A DNA stretch of 38,675 nucleotides from an uncultured Solirubrobacterales bacterium (GCA_903939845.1 CAJAIJ010000050.1:140456-179130), one strand, 5' to 3'. Positions 6,146-15,245 are shown, counted from the stretch's first letter. Notes: generated from the letters alone by a model not told the origin. Made by a program: numbers and translations.

Positions 6146-9100
6146 GTGAGCGGAAGTTCGGGAAAAGGGCAGGTTGCGCACCTCCATGTGCACAGCGAGC
6201 ATTCGGTGCTCGACGGCGCCTGCAACATAAAGGCGATGGCGGCAAGGGCTGCCGAACTCGACATGCCTGCCCTCAGCCTGACCGACCACGGCGTGATGAA
6301 CGGGGCGGTCGAGATGTATTCGGCCTGTCTGAGCGAAGGAGTGAAGCCGATCCTCGGGATCGAGGCCTACTACGTGGACGACCGTCACTCGGTTCACGAG
6401 GGAGGGCGATACGAGCGGAACCATCTCACGCTCCTGGCCGAGAACGACGCGGGTTTCAGGAACCTCGTCGCGCTCAGTTCGGATGGCTTCCTCGAGGGCT
6501 TCCACAGGGGTAAGGCGAATATCGACATGGAACTCCTCGAGCGCTACTCCGAGGGAGTCATCGTACTGACCGGCTGCCTGCAAGCGCGTTTCGTCAGGCG
6601 GCTCGTGGAGGATCGCCCCGACGAAGCTCGGGAACACCTCGACCAACTCATTCAGGTCTTCGGTCCCGAGCAGGTCTATCTCGAAGTCCAGAAGAACGGC
6701 ATCGCCGACCAGGACAAGGCCAACGAGCAGATAGCGAGAATCGCCGGTGAGGTCGGGCGTCCCCTGGTGGCGACTGCGGACGTCCATTATCTGACCAGGG
6801 ACGACTACGACAACCACACGGCCCTGCTCTGCGTTCAGACCAAGTCGACCCTCGACGCGCCGAAGATGACCTTCGACACGAACGAGTTCTATCTCAAGGA
6901 TGCGGCCGAGATGACCGAGTCATTCGCCGAATGGCCGGAAGCCGTCCCGATGACCATCGAGATAGCCGACCGGTGTCAGGTCGAGATTCCGCTCGGGGAG
7001 ATCCTTTTGCCCGACTTCCCGACCGAAGACGGCTCGGCTCCGGCCGACTATCTGCGAACGGTTGCCGGAGAGGGGCTGAGGGAACGCTACGGAGATCCCG
7101 TTCCGGCCGAAGCTGCCGAGCGACTGGAAACCGAACTGGCGGTCATCGAGGAGATGGGCTTTCCGTCCTATTTCCTGATCGTCTGGGACTTCGTCCGGTA
7201 TGCCAAGGAGAACGGAATCGCGGTCGGGCCCGGGCGCGGTTCGGCAGCCGGCTCGATCGTTTCCTATGCGCTCGGAATCACAGACATCGATCCGATCGAG
7301 TACGACCTTCTCTTCGAGCGCTTCCTGAACCCCGGCAGGAGGTCGATGCCCGATATCGACATCGACTTCTCGGTCAGGGGCAGAGACCGGATGATCCAGT
7401 ACGTGACCGAGAAGTACGGCTCGGATTCGGTCGCCCAGATAATCACCTTCAACACGATGGCTCCGAGGGCCGCCATTCGTGACTCGGCCCGGGTCCACGG
7501 TTTCGAATATGGGATGGGTGACCGGCTCGCCAAGCAGATCCCCGATCCCATCATGGGACGCTCGCCATCCTTCGAGGAGTGCCTCCGGGAAGGCGAGGAG
7601 CTACGGAAGACATACGACGCGGAGGAAGATGCCCGCAGGGTCATCGACACCGCCAAGGCACTCGAGGGCAAGATCAGGAACACCTCGATCCATGCGGCGG
7701 CCGTGGTGATCTCGGGCAGGCCGTTGAAGGAGATCGTCCCGCTGCAGCTGGTCGAGGACAGGTCGGCCGACCCGGTCAAAGACGGCAATGGCAAGCCGGT
7801 CAGGCAGTACAAGACCGTGACCCAGTATCCGATGGGTCCGGTCGAGCAGATCGGGTTGCTGAAGATGGACTTTCTCGGGCTTCGGAACCTCGACGTGATC
7901 GACGACGCCATCGACATCATCAGCAGATCCCACGGGGTCGAGATCGATATCGAGGCGATTCCCCTCGACGATCCGAAGACCTATGCCATGCTCGCGGCCG
8001 GGGATTCGACCGGTGTCTTTCAGCTCGAGTCCGACGGCATGCGAGAAGCCATGCGCAGGGTAGTCCCGACCGAGTTCGACGACATCATCGCTCTGGTCTC
8101 CCTGTACCGACCGGGAGCGATGTCGGAGATCCCCAGGTATGCGGCCGGCAAGGCCGACCCCTCATCGGTGGTCTTCGAGGATGAACGCCTGGCCGACATT
8201 ACGGCTCCGACCTACGGCTGCCTCGTCTACCAGGAACAGTTGATGGCCATTTCACGGAACCTGGCCGGGTTCAGCCCGGCTCAGGCCGACGACCTCAGAA
8301 AGGCGATCGGCAAGAAGAAGAGGGACCTGATGGCCGAGATGAAGGATCTGTTCATGGAGGGCGCGGCCTCCTCGGGGACGGACCCAGCCGTCTCGGCCAA
8401 CCTCTGGAAGACGATGGAGGCGGCCGCCGACTACTCCTTCAACAAGTCCCACGCCGCCTGTTACGCGTTGATCGCGTATCGGACGGCATGGCTGAAAGCG
8501 AATTACCCCGCCGAGTACATGGCGGCCGTCATCTCCTCTGTGATGGGCACAAAGGACAAGGTCCCGTTCTTCATCAATCGCTGCAAGGAGATGGGGATCG
8601 GGGTTCTGCCGCCCGACATCAACGAGTCCGACCACGGGTTCGTAGTCACCGGCGAGGGAATCCGATTCGGGCTGGATGCCGTCAAGAACGTAGGCCATTC
8701 CGCGGTCGAGGCGATCATCGAGGCCCGCGAGGAAAAGGCATTCGATTCACTTTGGGACGTCTGCGAGCGGGTCGACTCGAGGGCCGTCAACAAGAAGGCA
8801 CTGGAGTGTCTGATCAAGTCGGGCTCGTTGGATTCCCTCCCCGGCTCACGGATGGGCATGCTCGAAGCACTCCCCGAAGCCCAGGCGGCCGGGAGCAAGA
8901 CCCAGGCGGACTCGATGGTCGGCCAGGGCTCGATCTTCGACATGGTCGAGGGGTCAGAATCGGAGGGGTCGATCGCGCGACCACCGATCGGAACCGGGGA
9001 GTTCGATCAGAAGGAGCTGCTCGCTCTGGAGAAGGAGACCCTCGGCACCTTCCTCTCTGCCCATCCGCTCGACGGCCTCCTCGAGGCGATAGAGGCCGCT

Positions 9101-9670
9101 TCCGACTGCCGGCTCTCCGAGCTGGGGGCCCGCGAGGACAAGGCCTGGGTCACGGTCGGTGGACTGGTCACGGAATACCGGAAGATCAAGACGAAGTCGG
9201 GAAGACCGATGGCCTTCGCGACCCTCACCGACATCGAGGCCGAGGTGGAGCTGGTCATCTTCAACCCGGACGAGTCGGAGAAGGTGTCGGCGGTCGAACT
9301 CGACGCGGTGATCCTGGTCAAGGGGAGGGTCGACCACACCGAGCGAGGCGTGAAGGTCGTGATCCAGAATGCAAAGCCCTTTGATCCCGGACCGGCCGAG
9401 ATCGAGGCCGCGATCGAGGCCCGGAAGAAGAGGGAGGAGCCCCTCACTCTCAGGGTCGAGACCGGGAACTTCTCGATCGATGCTCTCGAAGAGGTGAAGT
9501 CGGTGATCGAACATCACCGCGGGGAGTCGGATGTCCTGATCGTGATCCAGGGGGACGGACCGGAGCGTCGTCTCAAGCTCGGACCGGACTACCGGGTCCG
9601 AAGGTCCGCGGGGCTGGTCTCGGAGATCGACGAGATCTTCGGAACCGGAGCAATCGGCGAAGCGGCCTGA
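6146..9670 (+). CDS. dnaE: DNA polymerase III alpha subunit (DnaE1 type)
   Basis: Catalytic subunit of the replicative polymerase, 1174 residues, the usual length. The N-terminal PHP domain keeps a full metal-ligand set: H14, H16, D23, H48, E73, then His in RNHLTLL, Cys in VLTGC and the DVH pair, at the same numbers as in mycobacterial DnaE1 as far as I recall. An active PHP proofreading exonuclease is therefore expected. Polymerase aspartates are in PDIDIDFS (about 402-409). GQGSIFDM (Gln near 927) looks like the internal beta-clamp peptide, followed by an OB domain (WVTVGGLVTEYRKIKTKSGRPM is its signature region). The GTG start has no ribosome site and a weak -10 just upstream. The gene stands alone, divergent from sixA. 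Confidence 0.97.
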   Translation: MSGSSGKGQVAHLHVHSEHSVLDGACNIKAMAARAAELDMPALSLTDHGVMNGAVEMYSACLSEGVKPILGIEAYYVDDRHSVHEGGRYERNHLTLLAENDAGFRNLVALSSDGFLEGFHRGKANIDMELLERYSEGVIVLTGCLQARFVRRLVEDRPDEAREHLDQLIQVFGPEQVYLEVQKNGIADQDKANEQIARIAGEVGRPLVATADVHYLTRDDYDNHTALLCVQTKSTLDAPKMTFDTNEFYLKDAAEMTESFAEWPEAVPMTIEIADRCQVEIPLGEILLPDFPTEDGSAPADYLRTVAGEGLRERYGDPVPAEAAERLETELAVIEEMGFPSYFLIVWDFVRYAKENGIAVGPGRGSAAGSIVSYALGITDIDPIEYDLLFERFLNPGRRSMPDIDIDFSVRGRDRMIQYVTEKYGSDSVAQIITFNTMAPRAAIRDSARVHGFEYGMGDRLAKQIPDPIMGRSPSFEECLREGEELRKTYDAEEDARRVIDTAKALEGKIRNTSIHAAAVVISGRPLKEIVPLQLVEDRSADPVKDGNGKPVRQYKTVTQYPMGPVEQIGLLKMDFLGLRNLDVIDDAIDIISRSHGVEIDIEAIPLDDPKTYAMLAAGDSTGVFQLESDGMREAMRRVVPTEFDDIIALVSLYRPGAMSEIPRYAAGKADPSSVVFEDERLADITAPTYGCLVYQEQLMAISRNLAGFSPAQADDLRKAIGKKKRDLMAEMKDLFMEGAASSGTDPAVSANLWKTMEAAADYSFNKSHAACYALIAYRTAWLKANYPAEYMAAVISSVMGTKDKVPFFINRCKEMGIGVLPPDINESDHGFVVTGEGIRFGLDAVKNVGHSAVEAIIEAREEKAFDSLWDVCERVDSRAVNKKALECLIKSGSLDSLPGSRMGMLEALPEAQAAGSKTQADSMVGQGSIFDMVEGSESEGSIARPPIGTGEFDQKELLALEKETLGTFLSAHPLDGLLEAIEAASDCRLSELGAREDKAWVTVGGLVTEYRKIKTKSGRPMAFATLTDIEAEVELVIFNPDESEKVSAVELDAVILVKGRVDHTERGVKVVIQNAKPFDPGPAEIEAAIEARKKREEPLTLRVETGNFSIDALEEVKSVIEHHRGESDVLIVIQGDGPERRLKLGPDYRVRRSAGLVSEIDEIFGTGAIGEAA

Positions 9671-9695
9671 CGGACTCGGGTCTGATTCCCCCGTC
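9669..9695 (+). terminator. Weak hairpin after dnaE
   Basis: GACGG (starting in the stop codon) pairs with CCGTC at 9691-9695, with an inner GGG/CCC pairing and a 7-nt loop; four bases are unpaired on the left side. No T-run follows. It may end the dnaE transcript before the next promoter. Confidence 0.3.
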
Positions 9696-9728
9696 CCTCC
9701 TGCGCTCTTTTCTCGTCATCGATCCGTG

Positions 9729-9734
9729 TAACAT
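9729..9734 (+). promoter_or_regulatory. -10 box for acyl-CoA dehydrogenase, leaderless geometry
   Basis: TAACAT is followed by 7 nt (TCCGTGA) and ATG. No Shine-Dalgarno is present between them. This is one of the clearest leaderless promoters in the window, and it serves a gene whose codon use suggests high expression. Confidence 0.6.
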
Positions 9735-9741
9735 TCCGTGA

Positions 9742-11019
9742 ATGAGCACTTCCACAGAGACCCCAGAAGAGATTGCTGAAAACGCGGCAGGTGACGGCAC
9801 GATCAAGGCCGAATTCACCATGGAACTCACCCAGGACCAGCTTGACCTGCAGGAGTGGGCCCATGGCTTCGCCGAGAACGTCCTCCGTCCCAACGCCCAC
9901 GAGTGGGACGAGAAGGAAGAATTCCCGTGGCCGATCGTTCAGGAGGCCGCAGAGATCGGCCTCTACGGCTTCGAGGGAATCGCCCAGTTCTTCTCCGACC
10001 CGAGCGGCCTGACGCTCCCGATCATCAACGAGGAGATCTTCTGGGGCGACGCCGGCCTCGGCATGTCCATCTTCGGCACCACCCTTGCTGCAGTGGCGAT
10101 TCTCGGCCAGGGCACTCCCGAGCAGATCGGAGAGTGGATTCCCCAGTGCTTCGGGACTCCGGACGACGTCAAGATCGCCGCGTTCTGCTCCTCCGAGCCC
10201 GACGCTGGCTCCGACGTCTCGGCAGTGAGGACGACGGCCAAGTACGACGAGGCCACCGACGAATGGATCCTGAACGGCCAGAAGGCATGGGCCACCAACG
10301 GTGGCATCGCCAACGTTCATGTCATCGTCGCTTCGGTCGATCGTGAGCTCGGCTCGCGCGGCCACGCCGCCTTCGTGATCCCGCCCGGAACCAAGGGCTG
10401 CGAGCAGGGCGCCAAGGTCAAGAAGCACGGAATCCGTGCGTCTCACACCGCTGATGTGCACCTCGACGATTGCCGCATCCCCGGCAACTGCCTGCTCGGT
10501 GGCAAGGAGAAGCTCGACGAGCGTCTCGCCCGGGTGAAGGAAGGCAAGAAGGCCAAGTCGCAGGCCGCGATGGCGACCTTCGAGGCCAGCCGGCCCACGG
10601 TCGGCGCTCAGGCGATCGGGATCGCCAGGGCTGCCTACGAGTACTCGCTCGACTACGCCAAGGAGCGTGTCCAGTTCGGACGCCCGATCATCGAGAATCA
10701 GGCAATCGCGTTCACCCTCGCCCGGATGAAGACCGAGATCGACGCCGCCAGGCTGCTGGTCTGGCGCGCTTCCTGGATGGGCCGCAACCAGGTCCCGTTC
10801 GAGAACGCCGAGGGCTCGATGTCGAAGCTCAAGGCCGGTGAGACCGCTACCTGGGTCACCGAGAGAGCGATCCAGATCCTCGGGGGCAACGGTTACACCC
10901 GTGAGTACCCGGTCGAGCGCATGCACCGCGACGCGAAGATCTACGACATCTTCGAAGGCACGTCCGAGATTCAGCAGCTGGTCATCGCCAGGGCCATCTC
11001 GGGCATGAAGATCCAGTAG
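9742..11019 (+). CDS. Acyl-CoA dehydrogenase
   Basis: FAD flavoprotein that oxidises an acyl-CoA thioester to the 2-enoyl-CoA, passing electrons to ETF. The 425-residue protein shows the CSSEPDAGSDVSA and GQKAWATNGG signatures of the middle beta domain, ERVQFGRPI, and the C-terminal ILGGNGYTREYPVERMHRD, then YDIFEGTSEIQ with the catalytic base at about Glu405. It is longer than the common 380 residues because of an acidic N-terminal lead and a Lys-rich insert (about 253-275, KEKLDERLARVKEGKKAKSQ). Chain-length preference cannot be told. Codon use differs from its neighbours (more CGT and GGC, fewer AGG and GGG), as in highly expressed genes. It is monocistronic: own promoter in front, strong terminator behind. 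Confidence 0.93.
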   Translation: MSTSTETPEEIAENAAGDGTIKAEFTMELTQDQLDLQEWAHGFAENVLRPNAHEWDEKEEFPWPIVQEAAEIGLYGFEGIAQFFSDPSGLTLPIINEEIFWGDAGLGMSIFGTTLAAVAILGQGTPEQIGEWIPQCFGTPDDVKIAAFCSSEPDAGSDVSAVRTTAKYDEATDEWILNGQKAWATNGGIANVHVIVASVDRELGSRGHAAFVIPPGTKGCEQGAKVKKHGIRASHTADVHLDDCRIPGNCLLGGKEKLDERLARVKEGKKAKSQAAMATFEASRPTVGAQAIGIARAAYEYSLDYAKERVQFGRPIIENQAIAFTLARMKTEIDAARLLVWRASWMGRNQVPFENAEGSMSKLKAGETATWVTERAIQILGGNGYTREYPVERMHRDAKIYDIFEGTSEIQQLVIARAISGMKIQ

Positions 11020-11041
11020 CCAGAAGCTGAACTACACCTCG

Positions 11042-11071
11042 GAAACGGCCGGACAGAGTTCCGGCCGTTTC
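11042..11071. terminator. Strong 12-bp stem terminator
   Basis: GAAACGGCCGGA and TCCGGCCGTTTC are perfect reverse complements separated by CAGAGT: a 12-bp stem with a 6-nt loop, 22 nt after the acyl-CoA dehydrogenase stop. The descending arm ends GTTTCTG, a short T-tract. It lies between convergent genes and is symmetrical enough to work for both. Confidence 0.85.
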
Positions 11072-11097
11072 TGCGTACCGGGCGGCGTGAGCCCTGC

Positions 11098-12486
11098 TCA
11101 GTAGCCGGTGGCGGAGTGGGAGGGGGGCGGACCGTGGCTGACCGGACCCCTGGTCTTCAGCATCTCTATCGAGTCCGTGAAGTCGTTGGCCAGGGCCTCT
11201 ACCAACTCACGGGTCTGGTTGATCTTGACCAGCATCCTGATGATCCTCTGGTCCTCGTTGTCGGGGGGCATCTGGTAGGCCGGAACGAGCCATCCCCTCC
11301 GTCGTGCCAGTTCGGCGACGAGTTCGTTCTCGGTGAAGACCTCGCCCTCCTTGACCTTGCAGATCACGAGCGGTATGACCGGACCGGAGCCACGGACGAG
11401 TTCGAGCGATCCGGTCGCCTCGATCGCCTCGGACAGCGTGGCCCGGTTGTGATTCATCACTCCTACCAGTTGACCGTAACCCGACTTGCCCAGCCTCATG
11501 AAGTTGAAGTACTGGGCGAGGATGAACGAGGAGCTTCCCGAGAAGTTGAGAGTAAAGGTGGGGTCCTTCTCGCCGAGGTAGTCCTCGTAGAAGACCAGAT
11601 CATCGGGGAGCTGATCATCGTCGCGGAAGACGAGCCATCCAATACCCGGGTAGACGAGTCCGAACTTGTGTCCCGAGGTATTGATCGACTTCACCGACTT
11701 CAACCTGAAGTCCCACTCGAAGTCGGGATCCGAGAACGGGAAGACGAATCCTCCGCTCGCGGCATCCACGTGCATCGGGACCTCCATTCCCTTACCGGCC
11801 AGCTCGTTGAGGTGAGCGTCGATGCCGGCCAGGTCATCGCACTCGCCAGTGAAGGTAGTTCCAGCTACGGCTACGACCCCGATCGTGTTCTCGTCGATGT
11901 GGGGGGCGACGTCCTCGACCGATACGACCGTCTTGCCCTTGGGCACCGGGACCTGGCGAGGTTCGACGTCGAAATACCTGCAGAACTTGTCCCAGACCAC
12001 GTGCACATCGGCTCCGTAGACGAGGTTCGGGCGATCGACCGGCTTGCCGTCCTTCTTTCGACGCTCCCTCCAGCGCCACTTCATCGCCAGGGCGCCGAGC
12101 ATCACTGCCTCCGACGAACCGGCGCAGGCTGCACCCGGACACTCCGGTTCTCCTTCTCCGTGGTAGAGGTTGTGCAGCATTCGAACGCACCTCTTGGAGA
12201 TCTCGGCGGTCCGCGGGTATTCGGCGTGGTCGATGTAGTTCCGGTGAAGGTTCTCGGCGATGACCATCCGGGCTTCGGGCTCCATCCAGGTCGTCACGAA
12301 CGTCGCGAGGTTCTTCTCGGGGTCGCCGTCGAGGATGACCTCGCTCTGGATCGTTTCGAGTGCGGCCCGCGAACTCATGCCTTCGTCAGGGATGGTCCTC
12401 TCCGGAGCCAGCTCGACCATGAACGCCCTGTCGTGGCCGATCGGAACCTCTGGAACCTTTGCCTTCGGATCTGGACTCTCGCTCAC
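11098..12486 (-). CDS. gadB: Glutamate decarboxylase
   Basis: PLP enzyme that converts glutamate to GABA and CO2, consuming a proton. The 462-residue sequence matches the GadA/GadB class in length and motifs: CAGSSEAVMLGALAMKWRWR for the cofactor phosphate, VPMHVDAASGGFV with the ring-pairing Asp, and INTSGHKFGLVYPG with the PLP lysine at K274 (K276 in E. coli GadB as I recall). The GTG start follows a strong GGGGAGGAG ribosome site. No GABA antiporter or GABA transaminase is nearby, so the role (acid resistance or GABA shunt) is open. It lies downstream of nfo in the same direction, with an 85-nt gap that appears to hold its own promoter. Confidence 0.94.
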   Translation of the reverse strand: MSESPDPKAKVPEVPIGHDRAFMVELAPERTIPDEGMSSRAALETIQSEVILDGDPEKNLATFVTTWMEPEARMVIAENLHRNYIDHAEYPRTAEISKRCVRMLHNLYHGEGEPECPGAACAGSSEAVMLGALAMKWRWRERRKKDGKPVDRPNLVYGADVHVVWDKFCRYFDVEPRQVPVPKGKTVVSVEDVAPHIDENTIGVVAVAGTTFTGECDDLAGIDAHLNELAGKGMEVPMHVDAASGGFVFPFSDPDFEWDFRLKSVKSINTSGHKFGLVYPGIGWLVFRDDDQLPDDLVFYEDYLGEKDPTFTLNFSGSSSFILAQYFNFMRLGKSGYGQLVGVMNHNRATLSEAIEATGSLELVRGSGPVIPLVICKVKEGEVFTENELVAELARRRGWLVPAYQMPPDNEDQRIIRMLVKINQTRELVEALANDFTDSIEMLKTRGPVSHGPPPSHSATGY

Positions 12487-12571
12487 TTGCTCGCTCCTCC
12501 CCGGACGCCCGGGATCGCTTGAAAGATTCTTCGACCTGATTGGGGTCGGACACTACTGGCCGCCGGCCGAC
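12487..12571 (-). promoter_or_regulatory. nfo-gadB gap with possible gadB promoter and leader
   Basis: Read on the - strand, a TAGTGT -10-like hexamer occurs at about 12550-12555, giving a leader of about 60 nt. Just before the start the leader can form CCCGG-GCGT-CCGGG, whose right arm runs directly into the GGGGAGGAG ribosome site. The stem is only 5 bp, so control of ribosome access is possible but weakly supported. Confidence 0.3.
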
Positions 12572-13435
12572 CTAGCGGGAGCGGTTCTTCAGGCCCCGCT
12601 TGCGCAGCTTCTTCGCGTGGGCTACATCGGCGGCGGTCGGACCCTTCTTGTCGGGGCCCGGCGTCTCCAGAGTGGCCGGTAGGCCCTCGAAGGCCGGTTC
12701 GGAGAGGATCACCGAAAGGGAGCGGTCTCCGATCTCGCCCTTGCCCAGGTCCTCATGGCGGTCCTTCTTCGATCCGAAGGGAACCTTCGAGTCGTTGACG
12801 TGGAGTGCCCCCAGGCGTTCGAGCCCGAGCACGGAATCGATCTCTGCGAGGACCGCGGACAGGCTTTCCTCGGTCCTGACGTCGTAACCGCTGACGAACA
12901 TGTGGCAGGAGTCGAGGCAGAGCCCTATCCGGTCACTGCCGCCCGCTGCCTCGGTGATCGTCTCGACCTCTTCGAAAGTGCATCCGAGGATTCCCTTGTG
13001 ACCGGCCATCTGCTCGATCAGGATCGGACATTCCTCGGTGTCGTCGAGGGCTGCACGTATGACCTTCCCGGCCCGCTTCATCGCGGGACCAGGCTCGGAA
13101 TCCTTTCGGGCGCCTGGATGGAGGACGACTCCATCGGCACCGATCGCGTCGCCTATCCGAAGCGCGTGAGCCAGCGAATCCCTCGACTTCTTCGCCAGTT
13201 CCCGGTCGGGAGTCGCACAGTTGATCAGATAGACGGCGTGGATGATCACGCTTTCGACAGGAGAGGCCTCCATCGCCTCCCTGAACGCGGCGAAGTCCTC
13301 CTCCGCGTAGGCAGTGGGTTTCCACATCCGTGGACTCTGGTTGAAGATCTGGATTGCCTCGCAGCCGAGCTCTTCACCTCGACCCACGGCCTTGTCCAGA
13401 CCTCCGGCTGTGGAAACATGGGCTCCGATGAGCAT
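12572..13435 (-). CDS. nfo: Endonuclease IV (AP endonuclease)
   Basis: Zinc-dependent enzyme that cuts DNA 5' to abasic sites in base excision repair. The 287-residue product is the usual length. The core starts MLIGAHVSTAGGLDKA, and metal-site motifs follow in order: IHAVYLINCA, LHPGARKD, LIEQMAGHKG, CLDSCHMFVSGYD, LHVNDSKVPFGSKKDRHE and LPATLETPGP. The C-terminus is basic (KKLRKRGLKNRSR). ATG 13435 fits the family start; the frame stays open to a GTG at 13477, but that would add an unconserved Arg-rich lead. Its ATG lies inside the gltX coding start, so the two 5' ends overlap by 8 nt on opposite strands. Confidence 0.95.
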   Translation of the reverse strand: MLIGAHVSTAGGLDKAVGRGEELGCEAIQIFNQSPRMWKPTAYAEEDFAAFREAMEASPVESVIIHAVYLINCATPDRELAKKSRDSLAHALRIGDAIGADGVVLHPGARKDSEPGPAMKRAGKVIRAALDDTEECPILIEQMAGHKGILGCTFEEVETITEAAGGSDRIGLCLDSCHMFVSGYDVRTEESLSAVLAEIDSVLGLERLGALHVNDSKVPFGSKKDRHEDLGKGEIGDRSLSVILSEPAFEGLPATLETPGPDKKGPTAADVAHAKKLRKRGLKNRSR

Positions 13436-14816
13436 CGAGGAACGAGACCTCCGGGTTCGATTTGCGCCTTCCCCCACCGGTGAACTCCATATCGGCGGGG
13501 CGAGGACGGCACTCTACAACTGGCTGGCGGCCCGCCACTCCGGCGGCACCTTCGTGCTCAGGATCGAGGACACGGACCGGGAGCGTTCGTCGGAGGCCAA
13601 CGTCGATCAGATCATCGAGGCTCTGGAGTGGCTCGGCCTCGGATGGGACGAGGGACCTCTGTCGCAGGTCGAGCGGTCCGACAGGCATGAGGAGGTCGTC
13701 AGGGAACTGCTCGAGCGAGGTATCGCCTACCGGGACTCGGCCACCGCAGAGGACGTCCGGAAGTGGAAGGAGGAGCACGGCTCCAACCGTGGGTATCGGG
13801 GAACCCCTTCCGGCGACGGTGACGGAGCCGTCCGTCTGAGGGTGCCGGACGAGGGGGAGACCGTCGTCGAAGACCTGATCCGGGGAGAGGTTCGATTTCC
13901 CAACTCGACGCAGGACGACTTCGTGATCGCCAGAGGCGACGGCTCGGCCCTCTACAACTTCGCGGTAGCAGTGGATGATGCCGACATGGGCATCACCGAA
14001 GTGATCAGGGGTGACGACCACCTCTCGAACACCCCTAAACAGGTTCTGGTCCTGGACGCCATCGGGGCACCGATTCCGCGCTACGCCCATGTCCCGCTAC
14101 TCCACGGACCCGACGGCAAGAAGCTTTCGAAGCGGCATGGGGCCGCTTCGGTTCAGGAACTGAGGGATGCCGGTTATCTGCCCGAGGCCGTGTGCAACTA
14201 CATCGCCCTTCTCGGGTGGGGTCCCGGCGATGACGAAACCCTTCTCTCGACCGACGAGCTCGTTCTCCGGTTCAGGCCGCAGGACGTCGGGAAGGCCTCG
14301 GCGATGTTCGACGAGAAGAAGCTCCGCTGGATGAACGGTCGCTACATGAGGGAGATGGATCCCGGTCTCTATCTCGAGACGGTTGCAGCCTTTCTCGATC
14401 GCGAACCCGACGAGGGGTTGGCGACGGCCTGCTCGATCGTGCAGGAGAAGGCGCAGACGCTCGAGGAGGTCTGGCCGCTGATCGCTTTCCTCTTCGAAGA
14501 GCCCGTCGACGACCCCAAGGCCTGGTCGAAGGTGATGAAGGGCGACGCCCGACGCGCCCTCGTGGCTTCGCGAGAACGCCTGGCCGCACTCGGGGACTTC
14601 GGAGAGGCTGAGGTCGAAACAGCGCTCTCGGTCCTGCCTGACGAGCTGGACATCAAGCCGGGGAAGGTCTTCCAGCCGATCAGGGTGGCCCTCACCGGAA
14701 CCACGGTTTCTCCCGGGATCTTCGAGTCCGTAGCGGCTCTGGGACGGGAAGAGACCCTGGAGAGACTGGACAGTGCAATCGGCAGGATTCCTGACCCGGT
14801 GGCCGAGGATGCCTGA
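13428..14816 (+). CDS. gltX: Glutamyl-tRNA synthetase
   Basis: Class I synthetase that charges tRNA-Glu with glutamate; 462 residues. The signature VRFAPSPTGELHIGGARTA contains the HIGH-type motif at 21-24, and the KMSKS-type loop is KLSKR at about 232-236 (DGKKLSKRHGAASV). Because gatCAB is encoded about 6 kb away, this enzyme is probably non-discriminating and also makes Glu-tRNA-Gln for the amidotransferase; that is inference, and a glnS elsewhere would weaken it. ATG 13428 was chosen since homology starts a few codons later; a GTG at 13407 is an alternative. Its promoter must lie inside the nfo coding region (AAACAT, 8 nt before the ATG, is a weak candidate). Confidence 0.96.
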   Translation: MSIEERDLRVRFAPSPTGELHIGGARTALYNWLAARHSGGTFVLRIEDTDRERSSEANVDQIIEALEWLGLGWDEGPLSQVERSDRHEEVVRELLERGIAYRDSATAEDVRKWKEEHGSNRGYRGTPSGDGDGAVRLRVPDEGETVVEDLIRGEVRFPNSTQDDFVIARGDGSALYNFAVAVDDADMGITEVIRGDDHLSNTPKQVLVLDAIGAPIPRYAHVPLLHGPDGKKLSKRHGAASVQELRDAGYLPEAVCNYIALLGWGPGDDETLLSTDELVLRFRPQDVGKASAMFDEKKLRWMNGRYMREMDPGLYLETVAAFLDREPDEGLATACSIVQEKAQTLEEVWPLIAFLFEEPVDDPKAWSKVMKGDARRALVASRERLAALGDFGEAEVETALSVLPDELDIKPGKVFQPIRVALTGTTVSPGIFESVAALGREETLERLDSAIGRIPDPVAEDA

Positions 14817-14834
14817 TCCGGGACTGGATTGCGG

Positions 14835-14840
14835 TAGAAC
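14835..14840 (+). promoter_or_regulatory. -10-like box for the cysteine operon
   Basis: TAGAAC lies 6 nt before the ATG of the Rrf2 gene, in a 30-nt gap after gltX. No Shine-Dalgarno follows, so a leaderless start is likely. The imperfect last base makes the box itself uncertain. Confidence 0.4.
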
Positions 14841-14846
14841 AGCCCA

Positions 14847-15245
14847 ATGATCTCGGTGACCTCCAAGTCCCGCTACGCAGTCGTGGCCCTGGCCGAGCTG
14901 GCCAAGTCCGGCGATCACCCCGTGCCGGTCAAGGAGCTCGCCGACCGTCGCGGCGTCCCGGACCAGTTCCTGGAACAGCTCTTCTCGACGCTCAGGCGCG
15001 CCGGATTCCTGACCAGCCATCGCGGCAGCAAGGGCGGTTACACATTGGCTCGCAGCCCGGAGGAGATCACCGTGCTGGAGGTCGTTCAGGCCCTGGACGG
15101 GATGATCGGGCAGGAGGCAGACGAGGCCGGAGGTATCTGGGCCGAGGGAGTCGAGGCATTGCGGGCGGTATTCGGTCAGACGACCATTTCGGAGATTGTC
15201 GAACGGGAATCCTCCGAGGCCCAGTCAGGGATGTACTTCATTTGA
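14847..15245 (+). CDS. Rrf2-family regulator, CymR-like
   Basis: A 132-residue winged-helix DNA-binding regulator. The Rrf2 pattern is clear: SKSRYAVVALAELAKSG, then the recognition region ELADRRGVPDQFLEQLFSTLRRAGFL, and the wing SHRGSKGGYTLAR. The dimer helix follows from about residue 70. There are no cysteines at all, so it cannot hold the iron-sulfur cluster of IscR, NsrR or RsrR. That, together with its place directly before cysK and cysE (stop overlapping the cysK TTG start), resembles CymR, which in Bacillus and Staphylococcus senses cysteine status through a complex with CysK. CymR-like function is inference from context; the family assignment is firm. Confidence 0.88.
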   Translation: MISVTSKSRYAVVALAELAKSGDHPVPVKELADRRGVPDQFLEQLFSTLRRAGFLTSHRGSKGGYTLARSPEEITVLEVVQALDGMIGQEADEAGGIWAEGVEALRAVFGQTTISEIVERESSEAQSGMYFI

